Source: Bacteriovorax sp.
GTDB taxonomy: Bacteria; Bdellovibrionota; Bacteriovoracia; Bacteriovoracales; Bacteriovoracaceae
Assembly: GCA_014377485.1 (NCBI GenBank)
Contig: JACMPM010000020.1
Span: 17,975-81,974 of the forward strand
Direction: 5' to 3'
Length of the DNA: 64,000 bases
Part shown: positions 43,550-50,898 of the stretch, piece after piece
Numbering within the stretch: position 1 is the stretch's first letter
Layout of the letters: every line of letters starts with the position of its first letter
The notes under the pieces: generated by a model
The model's database searches: none
Told to the model about the DNA's origin: nothing
What the model saw: only the letters and a program-made list of their open reading frames with translations
Program-made: the position numbers and the translations under genes

Positions 43550-44102
43550 GTGCGACTTCTGAAGATGCCTGAACTTCTGCATGTAGAGAGTTTCCGTGAG
43601 CATCCATGGTAACGACTACTGGAAAATCAGTCACTGAAAGCTCCCATATAGCTTCCGGAGACCCTAAATCCAACCAGTGAACAGCGTCAACAGAATCTAT
43701 TCTCTCTGCTAATACTTGGGCCGCTCCACCGATTGCATGAAAATACACACAACCATAATCTTGGCAGCCTTTTAGAGTCTTTGGGCCCATTCCGCCTTTA
43801 CCAATAACTCCGACAATTCCGTAGTCCTTCATGACGTCTGCCTGATAAGGCTCTTCGCGAATTGAAGTCGTAGGTCCCGCCGCAGTCACTTTATATTTTT
43901 TTGTTTTTTTATCCTGAAGAATTACAGGTCCGCAATGATAAATAATTTGATTGCTAAGATCAACTGGTGGCTTTACACCATCATGCAATCTTTTATGAAC
44001 CGCATCTCTTCCGGTAAAAAGTTTCCCCGTAATGAGAACCATATCGCCGACTTTTAATTCTTTTACTTGTTCATGAGTGAATGGATAATTTAATTTTTTC
44101 AT
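43530..44102 (-). CDS. Class I fumarate hydratase, beta subunit (C-terminal domain)
   Basis: 190 residues matching the C-terminal half of class I Fe-S fumarases and tartrate dehydratases. Motifs: GDMVLITGKLFTGRDAVHKRL, IYHCGPVI, AAGPTTSIREEPYQADVMKDYG, GKGGMGPKT and DLGSPEAIWELSVTDFPVVVTMDAHG. It pairs with the alpha subunit 28 bases upstream. The reaction fumarate to malate is the main guess; L-tartrate dehydratase shares all of these motifs. The alpha and beta domains are encoded separately as in archaea and many anaerobes. Confidence 0.88.
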   Translation of the reverse strand: MKKLNYPFTHEQVKELKVGDMVLITGKLFTGRDAVHKRLHDGVKPPVDLSNQIIYHCGPVILQDKKTKKYKVTAAGPTTSIREEPYQADVMKDYGIVGVIGKGGMGPKTLKGCQDYGCVYFHAIGGAAQVLAERIDSVDAVHWLDLGSPEAIWELSVTDFPVVVTMDAHGNSLHAEVQASSEVALKKALE

Positions 44103-44130
44103 CTTTGTCCTTTAAGTTTTGGCAAAACTT

Positions 44131-45183
44131 TTAGTATAACCATTTTTTGATTTGATTTTTTTCACTAAGTTCAATTCCCTGGCGGCGATAGGCCCAACAC
44201 ATATAAGAAATTGAAACAAAGAATGAAGCAGGCAATCTATTAAGAACACCAATTTTACAACCAAGAAGAGTGGTTTTGCCACCGAAACCCATAGGCCCGA
44301 TTCCTAACTTATTAGAAGTTTCAACTATTTCTTTTTCTAGTTCAGCCAGCTCAAATACATCATTCTTGTCATCTAGACGACGAAGTAATTGCTCTTTTGA
44401 TTCTATATAACCTGCACCTCGGTCTCCACCGATACAAATTCCAAGCACGCCTGGTCCACAGCCTTTTCCTTGCGCTTTATGAACGGCATCTAAGATAACT
44501 TTGCGAACGCCGTTTAAGTCTCGCCCTGCATCTAATGGTGTGTAGGGCAAAGAGTATTGAGCTCCAACGTTTTCACATCCGCCCCCTTTTAGCATCAGTT
44601 TAACTTCAACCGTTTTTTTGCCGTGTTGGTGATAATGAATTGATGGATGCCCTGGGCCCACGTTCATCCCTGAATTCTCTCCTGTTAAAGAGTCCACCGA
44701 ATTTTGTCTTAGGTATCCAAGCTCCGTTGATTTCACAACTGCTTTATGAATAAGAGAAGTGAAATGATTTTGATTAAAACCCACTGGATGACTGATGTAA
44801 AAAAGTACTGTTCCTGTGTCCTGGCAAAGCGGTTGCAATTTCTTTTTTGCAAGTTCAATATTGGCCTTGATTATATTCATTGCGTATTCCGCAGTCGTAT
44901 TTTTTTCTTCTCTATGAAGAGCTTCCAAAATAACTTTTTGAACATCGTCAGGAAGTACGGCAGAAGTGATTTTAATTAATTCAATTAAAGAAGCTTCCAG
45001 TGTTTTTTGGGTATTTTCAGTTTTGACAATCTTTTTTACGATTTTTTTGGTTGTTATTTTTTTCTTAGCAACCTTTTTTATTGTTTTTTTAGCCGCTATT
45101 ATTTTTTTGGGCGGAGATTTTTTTGCTGCTGTTTTTACTGGTTTTTTAACAAGTTTTTTTGCTATTTTCTTTTTTATTGCCAC
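44131..45183 (-). CDS. Class I fumarate hydratase, alpha subunit, with Lys/Ala-rich N-terminal tail
   Basis: 350 residues. Residues about 60-350 form the Fe-S domain: the cluster Cys residues are seen in LCQDTGTVLFY, GGGCENVGAQ and GICIGGDRGAGY. Residues 1-57 are an added tail of repeated KKxxKK, with Ala, Thr, Ile and Pro, resembling histone-H1-like tails. GTG at 45183 is supported by GGAG eight bases upstream and an extended -10 promoter upstream; the next Met is about 100 residues in and would cut the fold. The tail could bind nucleic acid or membrane; its role is unknown. Co-transcribed with the beta subunit. Confidence 0.85.
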   Translation of the reverse strand: MAIKKKIAKKLVKKPVKTAAKKSPPKKIIAAKKTIKKVAKKKITTKKIVKKIVKTENTQKTLEASLIELIKITSAVLPDDVQKVILEALHREEKNTTAEYAMNIIKANIELAKKKLQPLCQDTGTVLFYISHPVGFNQNHFTSLIHKAVVKSTELGYLRQNSVDSLTGENSGMNVGPGHPSIHYHQHGKKTVEVKLMLKGGGCENVGAQYSLPYTPLDAGRDLNGVRKVILDAVHKAQGKGCGPGVLGICIGGDRGAGYIESKEQLLRRLDDKNDVFELAELEKEIVETSNKLGIGPMGFGGKTTLLGCKIGVLNRLPASFFVSISYMCWAYRRQGIELSEKNQIKKWLY

Positions 45184-45257
45184 GATAAATCTCCAAGTAA
45201 GCTCAAAGGACAGTAAGTCTTAGTAAGCTCTCGTTATATTAATGTAAAGATAGAAAA

Positions 45258-45266
45258 ATTATAGCA
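45258..45266 (-). promoter_or_regulatory. Extended -10 promoter for the fumarase operon
   Basis: TGCTATAAT on the minus strand (45258-45266) is a consensus extended -10. No good -35 is seen. The transcript would start about 65 bases before the GTG at 45183, so it would include the Lys-rich tail. Confidence 0.5.
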
Positions 45267-45298
45267 AGACTCTGCCAAGTTTAGTACTGTTTTTCCCT

Positions 45299-47353
45299 AT
45301 GATCTCTTTAAGTGGACTCAATGACAAACAGCGCGAAGCCGCCGAAACTATCGAGGGGCCCGTACTTATTTTAGCCGGTGCCGGTTCGGGTAAAACACGC
45401 ACTATTACCTATCGTATTGCCCATATGGTGGATAATTTAGGTATTAAGGGAGATTCCATTTTAGGGGTTAGTTTCACCAATAAAGCGGCCAAAGAAATGA
45501 GGGAACGAGTTCACACTCTGCTAGGTTCTAGAAAATCTAAAGGTGTTTCACTCCTCACTTTTCACTCTCTAGGCGTACGCATTTTAAAAAAAGAAATTAC
45601 TAAACTAGGTTATCAGGAAAATTTTTCAATCTATGATCAATCCGATCAAATTGGAATTGTCCGAGATGCCATGAGACATTATTCTGCTGAGAAAAAGTTT
45701 GACCAAAAAGATATCTTGTCAAAAATTTCTTTTTTAAAGAATGCTGGAATTCATGAAGATGATTTCGCCAACTCGCCTCATTTTGATCCGGAAGATGCCT
45801 ATAGCCACGCTGCTGAGTATGCTTACCGCTATTATCAGGAAAAACTTAAATTTTTTAATGCTATTGATTTTGACGATATTCTTTTTTTAACTCTTAAACT
45901 CTTTCGCGCTTTTCCCGAAGTAGCAAAAGCTTATTCTGAAAGATTTAAATTCATTATGGTTGATGAATATCAAGACACCAACACTCTTCAGTTCGAATTA
46001 ATTATGCATTTAACATCAACTCATAAAAATTTATGTGTTGTTGGGGATGATGACCAATCGATCTATGCTTTTAGAGGTGCAGACGTCACCAATATATTAG
46101 AGTTTGAAAAAGTTTTTCATAATGCCAAGATCGTAAAACTTGAAGAGAATTATCGCTCTGTTACTTCCATTTTAGATCTTGCCAACAATGTTATCAAAGT
46201 CAATAAAAAGCGCCGAGATAAAACCCTCTGGAGCCAAAAGAAAAGTGACCATATTCCTTTTTTATGGGCCATGGGAGATACCGACCACGAAGCTGAAGTC
46301 ATTGTCGAAGAAATTGTACGCCACCAGGGAAATGGGGGGCATTTGGCCGACATTGCTATCCTCTACCGCAGCAATACTCAGGCTCCGCCAATTGAAGATC
46401 AGTTAAGGCTTTCGCAAGTTCCTTACCAAATCATAGGCGGGCAAAAATTTTATGATAAAAAAGAAGTAAAAGATTTAATGAGCTATCTCTTTGTCATTTT
46501 AAATCCAAGCGATCAAATGGCCTTAAGAAGAATTCTCAATATTCCCAATCGTGGAATCGGAAATGCCACTTTAGAGAAATACTTAAAAAAATCTGAAGAA
46601 GACAAACTCCCTCTCTTTCACGTGCTGGAGAAGTACCCAAATATCGATCCCCAGAGAGCACAGGGAATAATCACTTTCGTAGAATTGATCAACAAATACA
46701 AAAAGAAATTTCAAACGGGTACCCTGGCCGAAAATATAAGTGTCTTGATTGAAGATATCGACTATCTGAATTTCATCGACAAGCAATACGACAACGCCAA
46801 ACAAGTAGAACGCAGACGCAAAGACGTTATGTATTTTATTGAATCGGCCAATCGTTTTACTAATTATTATAAAGAAAATGCAACCCTAAAAATCTTTTGT
46901 GAACGCCTTTTATTACAAGACTCTCAAGATAAAGATAAACTTGAGGATGAGGAAGGCGATTCAGACGTAAGAAAAAATGAAGTAACACTCATGACACTTC
47001 ACTCGTCAAAAGGTCTAGAGTTTCAAAAAGTATTTTTAGTTGGAATAGAAGAAGAAACGCTTCCTCACAAAAGAACTATCTCGCAAGGTGAAGACATCAG
47101 CGAAGAGCGGCGTCTTTTTTATGTAGGCATAACTCGCGCGCAAGAAATGCTAATTATGACTTATGCTAAACAAAGAAAACTTTTCGGTAAAGACATGCCT
47201 AGAACTAAGTCGCGTTTTATCAATGATCTGGTTGGCAGCAATTTGTTTATCGAGCAAGACCGCACGACTTTTGGCCATTTAACTGTAGAGGAAGCCGATA
47301 CCTATAAGAAAAGTTTCTTCTCTAATCTTCTTGATACGCTAGAAGAAAAATAA
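45299..47353 (+). CDS. UvrD/Rep/PcrA-family DNA helicase
   Basis: 684 residues, a superfamily 1A helicase of Rep/UvrD type. Visible motifs: Q-motif LNDKQREAAETIEG; Walker A GAGSGKT with Lys32; motif Ia VSFTNKAAKEMRERV; motif II VDEYQDTN; motif III GDDDQSIYAFRGA; motif IV ENYRS; motif V TLHSSKGLEFQKVF; motif VI RRLFYVGITRAQ. It unwinds 3'-5' in repair or replication restart. The length is near Rep and slightly short of UvrD/PcrA. Divergent from the fumarase operon; no partner is adjacent. Confidence 0.92.
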   Translation: MISLSGLNDKQREAAETIEGPVLILAGAGSGKTRTITYRIAHMVDNLGIKGDSILGVSFTNKAAKEMRERVHTLLGSRKSKGVSLLTFHSLGVRILKKEITKLGYQENFSIYDQSDQIGIVRDAMRHYSAEKKFDQKDILSKISFLKNAGIHEDDFANSPHFDPEDAYSHAAEYAYRYYQEKLKFFNAIDFDDILFLTLKLFRAFPEVAKAYSERFKFIMVDEYQDTNTLQFELIMHLTSTHKNLCVVGDDDQSIYAFRGADVTNILEFEKVFHNAKIVKLEENYRSVTSILDLANNVIKVNKKRRDKTLWSQKKSDHIPFLWAMGDTDHEAEVIVEEIVRHQGNGGHLADIAILYRSNTQAPPIEDQLRLSQVPYQIIGGQKFYDKKEVKDLMSYLFVILNPSDQMALRRILNIPNRGIGNATLEKYLKKSEEDKLPLFHVLEKYPNIDPQRAQGIITFVELINKYKKKFQTGTLAENISVLIEDIDYLNFIDKQYDNAKQVERRRKDVMYFIESANRFTNYYKENATLKIFCERLLLQDSQDKDKLEDEEGDSDVRKNEVTLMTLHSSKGLEFQKVFLVGIEEETLPHKRTISQGEDISEERRLFYVGITRAQEMLIMTYAKQRKLFGKDMPRTKSRFINDLVGSNLFIEQDRTTFGHLTVEEADTYKKSFFSNLLDTLEEK

Positions 47354-47369
47354 GTGGTGTATTTATAAG

Positions 47370-47387
47370 AGGGCCATCCTTGGCCCT
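47370..47387. terminator. GC-rich hairpin after the helicase gene
   Basis: AGGGCCA (47370-47376) and TGGCCCT (47381-47387) form a seven-base-pair stem with a TCCT loop. No U-run follows, so it is a possible Rho-assisted terminator or a processing stop, not a strong intrinsic terminator. Confidence 0.4.
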
Positions 47388-47436
47388 GAACCCATCCGTG
47401 GTGCCAATCCCTGGCATTTATCGCATCTTCCTTGAA

Positions 47437-47739
47437 TTATTTCAAAATAAAAACTGTTAACTGTCTTTTCACAAAAAAAACGCTTTTAATATTTACGCGT
47501 AATTTTTTAATCTCACTGCAATCGATATTTCTTTTTTTCAAAAACTCTTTCAATCGCACTTCGTAATCCACATTCCACAAGTAATACTCTTCCGTGAATT
47601 TTAATTCCGTATCCTGTTTTCCAGCTTCAATCTTATCGCCCCAAACACCATCACTTCGACAGCCTGTGGGACTAAGTTTTAAAGAACCACAAGATGAGAC
47701 TAGAAATAAAAGTCCAAGGATCAACCCTTTTCTCTTCAT
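47437..47739 (-). CDS. Small lipoprotein, 100 residues
   Basis: The lipobox LVSSCGS puts the lipidated Cys near residue 17. The mature portion has a single further Cys pair (GCRSDG, DCSEIK) and a helical-beta mix with FTEEYYLWNVDYEVRLKEFLKKRNIDC. It overlaps the preceding lipoprotein gene by four bases, so the two are translated together. The YLWNxDY/FYFWGxxP pattern shared with the neighbour suggests that they are diverged paralogs. The family is not recognised. Confidence 0.65.
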   Translation of the reverse strand: MKRKGLILGLLFLVSSCGSLKLSPTGCRSDGVWGDKIEAGKQDTELKFTEEYYLWNVDYEVRLKEFLKKRNIDCSEIKKLRVNIKSVFFVKRQLTVFILK

Positions 47740-48080
47740 TTCAAAGGCTCCTTATTAGTGAGCAACGAAATCTTGTAATCCACCGGGCAGTAAAGACCAA
47801 AAGTTAAAATCGTAAAGAAAAAACTTTTCCATCCCATCGTTTGTTCAATTGTCACGGCCGACGGAAGATCTAACCCCAACTCATTCCCGTGATCTTCGAG
47901 ATTAACGGTAAAATCACCCGGTGAGTTTCCCCAAAAATAAAAATCTGCAGTAGATTCTATTTGAACCGTTTGTTCACTGTTTTTCCCAGCTGAGATTTTA
48001 TAAGGTGTTTTTCCATCCTCAATAAACTCCAGGCTAGAGCAACTAGTAAAAAAAAGAGTGGTTATGAATAAACAAAACAC
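47736..48080 (-). CDS. Small lipoprotein, 114 residues
   Basis: A GTG start at 48080 is the only usable codon before the hydrophobic lead (VFCLFITTLFFTSC); no ribosome-binding site is obvious. The lipobox FFTSCSS indicates a lipoprotein. The segment STADFYFWGNSPGDFTVNLEDHGNELGL resembles its downstream neighbour, and TMGWKSFFFTILTFGLYCPVDYKI is hydrophobic and recalls the GxYxPxxxxI endings of Bor-like or TRL-like lipoproteins. It may be a small outer-membrane or periplasm-facing protein. A TTGACA on the minus strand about 80-90 bases upstream could be the -35 of its promoter. Confidence 0.6.
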   Translation of the reverse strand: MFCLFITTLFFTSCSSLEFIEDGKTPYKISAGKNSEQTVQIESTADFYFWGNSPGDFTVNLEDHGNELGLDLPSAVTIEQTMGWKSFFFTILTFGLYCPVDYKISLLTNKEPLK

Positions 48081-48195
48081 ACGAGAAGATCGTAAGTTAA
48101 TTCACACTCCAATTTTTAAAAAATATTTCTTATCTAAATTGTCTATCGTTTCATTTTATTATGTCAATAAATTATAAAACTTAGACGTCTAAACT

Positions 48196-49014
48196 CTATT
48201 CTGCTTTAAATTTTGGTGTACGTTTTTCTTTGAAAGCTGAGAGTGCTTCGAAATGATCAGTAGTTCTTTGGCTGATTCCTTGAAAGGTTGCAAGCAGATC
48301 TAGAGAAGTATGAAGGTCGCTGAGATAAGAAATCTTCATCGCTTTTTTAGTCATTGATTGAGCAATAGGTGCAAGACTTACGATTTGATCTGCTAATTTT
48401 TCTGTTTCACTTAATATTTCTGAATCTTCGAATAAGAAATTGAGCAATCCAAAATCTAGTGCCTTTGATCCGGAAAACACTTCAGCTGTTAAAAACATTT
48501 GCATGGCCTTTGCGTATCCCAGAACTCTTTGCAGAAAAAAAGTTCCACCATCGCCCGGAACGAGACCCATACGGGTAAATGTCTCAGCAAATTTGGATGA
48601 ATTACTTCCCACTCTAAGGTCACACATCATGGCCAGGTCGCATCCAGCGCCAATTGCCGCTCCGTTAACCAAAGCGATCATAGGAGTTGAAACTTCCTCA
48701 ATACAGCGTGGAATCTGCTGAATCCCATGCACATACCTCATGCGAAGCTCATTGCTCTCGCCTTCAAACATTCCACTTCTATCTTCCATTGATTTGATGT
48801 CCCCTCCAGCACAGAAGCTTTTTCCAGAGCCGGTTAGTACTATTACTCTAATCTCTTTATCAAAATCACCGTGTTTAAAAACGCTCACTAGAGAATTAAT
48901 CATAGGGATTGTAATGGCGTTCATTTGATCTGGATTATTAAGAGTTACCCAAAGCTGGTGAGCATTTTTAACTTTAACTTCTATATGCGGGAATTTCTGA
49001 TCATAAAAACTCAT
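48196..49014 (-). CDS. Enoyl-CoA hydratase/isomerase-family protein lacking both canonical glutamates
   Basis: 273 residues from the ATG at 49014, chosen for GGAG six bases upstream; an earlier hydrophobic reading is untranslated leader. The crotonase fold is shown by GKSFCAGGDIKSM (acyl-CoA oxyanion hole) and GAAIGAGCDLAMMCDLRVGS (second oxyanion Gly). At the usual catalytic positions the sequence reads FAETFTRMGLVPGDGG and AMQMFLTAE, so the two glutamates of enoyl-CoA hydratase are replaced by Phe and Gln. The reaction may be isomerisation, dehalogenation or decarboxylation, not hydration. It is divergent from the gene at 49102. Confidence 0.8.
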   Translation of the reverse strand: MSFYDQKFPHIEVKVKNAHQLWVTLNNPDQMNAITIPMINSLVSVFKHGDFDKEIRVIVLTGSGKSFCAGGDIKSMEDRSGMFEGESNELRMRYVHGIQQIPRCIEEVSTPMIALVNGAAIGAGCDLAMMCDLRVGSNSSKFAETFTRMGLVPGDGGTFFLQRVLGYAKAMQMFLTAEVFSGSKALDFGLLNFLFEDSEILSETEKLADQIVSLAPIAQSMTKKAMKISYLSDLHTSLDLLATFQGISQRTTDHFEALSAFKEKRTPKFKAE

Positions 49015-49101
49015 TGGGAACTCCGTAATTTTTACAAGTTTAAAACTATTTTTTATAAATATGATAAATGAATTCCAACTAAACAACAAATCGGAGATAC
49101 A

Positions 49102-49500
49102 ATGAAAACATTAATAGCCGTTCTTACTTTAACTATTTCTATGAGTGCTTTTTCATACCAAACAGGAATGGAAAAAAATGGTCCATGGACTGTTGGACCA
49201 CTTGGATATACTGATCCTCTAGTTTCTTCTCAAGGTACTGGTGTGAGTCTTGCCGGGACTTCTGTCGGATCGTCTGTAGGTAACCCTACTGTTGGGTCGA
49301 CTGCAGGTTCACTTGCAGCTGTTAATATGAAAGTAATCGCACTCGCAATTGAAAATGATTCTCAAGAATATTTCCAAAATGGTGAGATGAGTGTTCTTCT
49401 TGCAAGTAATGTAGAAAAAATCATGAAACAAAATGCTGAGCTTTCAGTTGATGAAGCAGTTTCTGTAGTTCTAGAATTTGCTCACATCCACAATAATTAA
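49102..49500 (+). CDS. Exported Gly/Ser/Thr-rich hypothetical protein, 132 residues
   Basis: Signal peptide 1-19 (MKTLIAVLTLTISMSAFSYQ). Residues 25-75 are rich in Gly, Ser, Thr and Val with repeated GTSVGSSVGNPTVGSTAGS, likely a beta or extended linker. A short helical C-terminal domain follows (VKVIALAIENDSQEYF, VEKIMKQNAELSVDEAVSVVLEF). CGGAGATAC precedes the ATG. It lies between the crotonase and the leucine operon on the opposite strand. Family not recognised. Confidence 0.65.
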   Translation: MKTLIAVLTLTISMSAFSYQTGMEKNGPWTVGPLGYTDPLVSSQGTGVSLAGTSVGSSVGNPTVGSTAGSLAAVNMKVIALAIENDSQEYFQNGEMSVLLASNVEKIMKQNAELSVDEAVSVVLEFAHIHNN

Positions 49501-49505
49501 TTAAA

Positions 49506-50438
49506 TTAATGGCCGGAGCTAAGGTACGCTTTTAAGTATTTCGAGGGACTTTCTCGATTGAGCTTTGAAAGAATGAGACTGGTTGCAACGGCTAATTTTT
49601 TTATATCTATCCCCGTCTCAATTCCCATCGAACTAAAAAGAAAATATAAATCTTCCGTCGCGACGTTACCTGAAGCACCTATGGCATAAGGACAGCCCCC
49701 CAACCCACCGGCAGATGAATCAAAACTAGTCATACCCATTTCCAGTGAAGCCAATATATTGGCCACGGCCATTCCGCGAGTGTCATGAAAATGCATCGAG
49801 AAAAAATCTAATGTAAAATCTTTTGATAAATACTCTATTACCTCTGTGACTTGCTTAGGATTGGCAATACCAATCGTATCTCCAAGAGAAATTTCGTAAA
49901 CACCTAGATCTTGCAGTTTATGGGCAACTCTATTTAATTCCTGAAGACTTGTTTTTCCTTCATAAGGACAACCAAAAACAGTTGAGATATATCCGCGCGT
50001 TCGAATTTTATTTGAAGCGGCGACTTTCATCACTTCTTCGATTCGAACAAGGGATTCATCAATAGTCGCATTAATATTTTTTTGATTAAACGTATTAGAA
50101 GTAGAAGTAAAAACGGCGATATCCTGCACGCCTGCATTCAGGGCAGCTTCCATTCCTTTCATATTAGGAACTAACGAAATTAAGCGAGTACCTGAAAAGC
50201 TTGGATCATTTTTAAGAAGTTCGTAGAGCTCAACGCTGTCTTTCATCTGAGGAATTTTATCAGCTCGAACAAAACTGTTGGCTTCAATTTCATGTAGGCC
50301 TGCGGCGTTCAAATTTTTTATAAAATTAAATTTATCGACTAATGAAATAATTGTTTTTTCATTTTGAAGTCCGTCGCGAGGACCTACTTCAACAATCCGA
50401 ACCTTTGGTGGTAAATTTTTTAAAATTTTATTTGACAT
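49506..50438 (-). CDS. liuE: Hydroxymethylglutaryl-CoA lyase
   Basis: 310 residues with the TIM-barrel signature VRIVEVGPRDGLQNEKTII at the N-terminus, SLGDTIGIANPKQV and FHDTRGMAVANILASLEMG (metal His), and the C-terminal loop Cys in GGLGGCPYAIGASGNVATEDL. It cleaves HMG-CoA to acetyl-CoA and acetoacetate, the last step of leucine breakdown. The start lies 11 bases inside the end of the biotin carrier gene. It is the last gene of the leucine operon; AacS would then use the acetoacetate. Confidence 0.92.
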   Translation of the reverse strand: MSNKILKNLPPKVRIVEVGPRDGLQNEKTIISLVDKFNFIKNLNAAGLHEIEANSFVRADKIPQMKDSVELYELLKNDPSFSGTRLISLVPNMKGMEAALNAGVQDIAVFTSTSNTFNQKNINATIDESLVRIEEVMKVAASNKIRTRGYISTVFGCPYEGKTSLQELNRVAHKLQDLGVYEISLGDTIGIANPKQVTEVIEYLSKDFTLDFFSMHFHDTRGMAVANILASLEMGMTSFDSSAGGLGGCPYAIGASGNVATEDLYFLFSSMGIETGIDIKKLAVATSLILSKLNRESPSKYLKAYLSSGH

Positions 50439-50898
50439 TCACAAGCTCCACTCCTCCTGCGACTTGATCACCTTCTTTGAAATGAATTTGAAGAACGGTG
50501 CCCGCTTTAGAGGCCTTAATTGTATGTTCCATTTTCATTGCTTCCATTACTAAAATGGGAGTACCCGCAACGACTTCGTCACCAACTTTAACCAGGATTT
50601 TTAAAATTTTTCCGGGCATAGGAGATTTCATCTGGCCGTGATCCACGGATTTAATTTTCTTTCTCGATCTTCTCGGAGCATCGATCACAAACTCTTGTCC
50701 GTCTACAACGTAATGGGTATCTGCTAAGATAACAGGACGATTTTTGCCTTTCATATTAAGAACCATTTTACCGTCTTGAAGAGCACCAAGATTCACCGAA
50801 TACTCTTCACCTTCAAAATTAAAAAGGACAAAACTTGCACTTTCGTCAACGACTTCGACATCGACAATTTCATCATCAATTACAAACTGCTTTTTCAT
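50428..50898 (-). CDS. Biotin carboxyl carrier protein of methylcrotonoyl-CoA carboxylase
   Basis: 156 residues. The N-terminal half is a beta-rich adapter (residues about 1-85) and the C-terminal half is a biotinyl domain with PILVMEAMKMEHTIKA; Lys122 in EAMKM is the biotinylation site. The ATG directly follows the biotin carboxylase stop (no gap), so both make one complex. In most bacteria this domain is fused to the alpha subunit of methylcrotonoyl-CoA carboxylase; here it is a separate protein. The N-terminal half probably supplies the linker domain. Confidence 0.88.
   Translation of the reverse strand: MKKQFVIDDEIVDVEVVDESASFVLFNFEGEEYSVNLGALQDGKMVLNMKGKNRPVILADTHYVVDGQEFVIDAPRRSRKKIKSVDHGQMKSPMPGKILKILVKVGDEVVAGTPILVMEAMKMEHTIKASKAGTVLQIHFKEGDQVAGGVELVNVK

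Noticed and set aside
45001..45223. Plus-strand Phe-rich readings opposite the fumarase tail
   Set aside because: They are the mirror image of the AAA-rich lysine codons of the tail and have no independent support.
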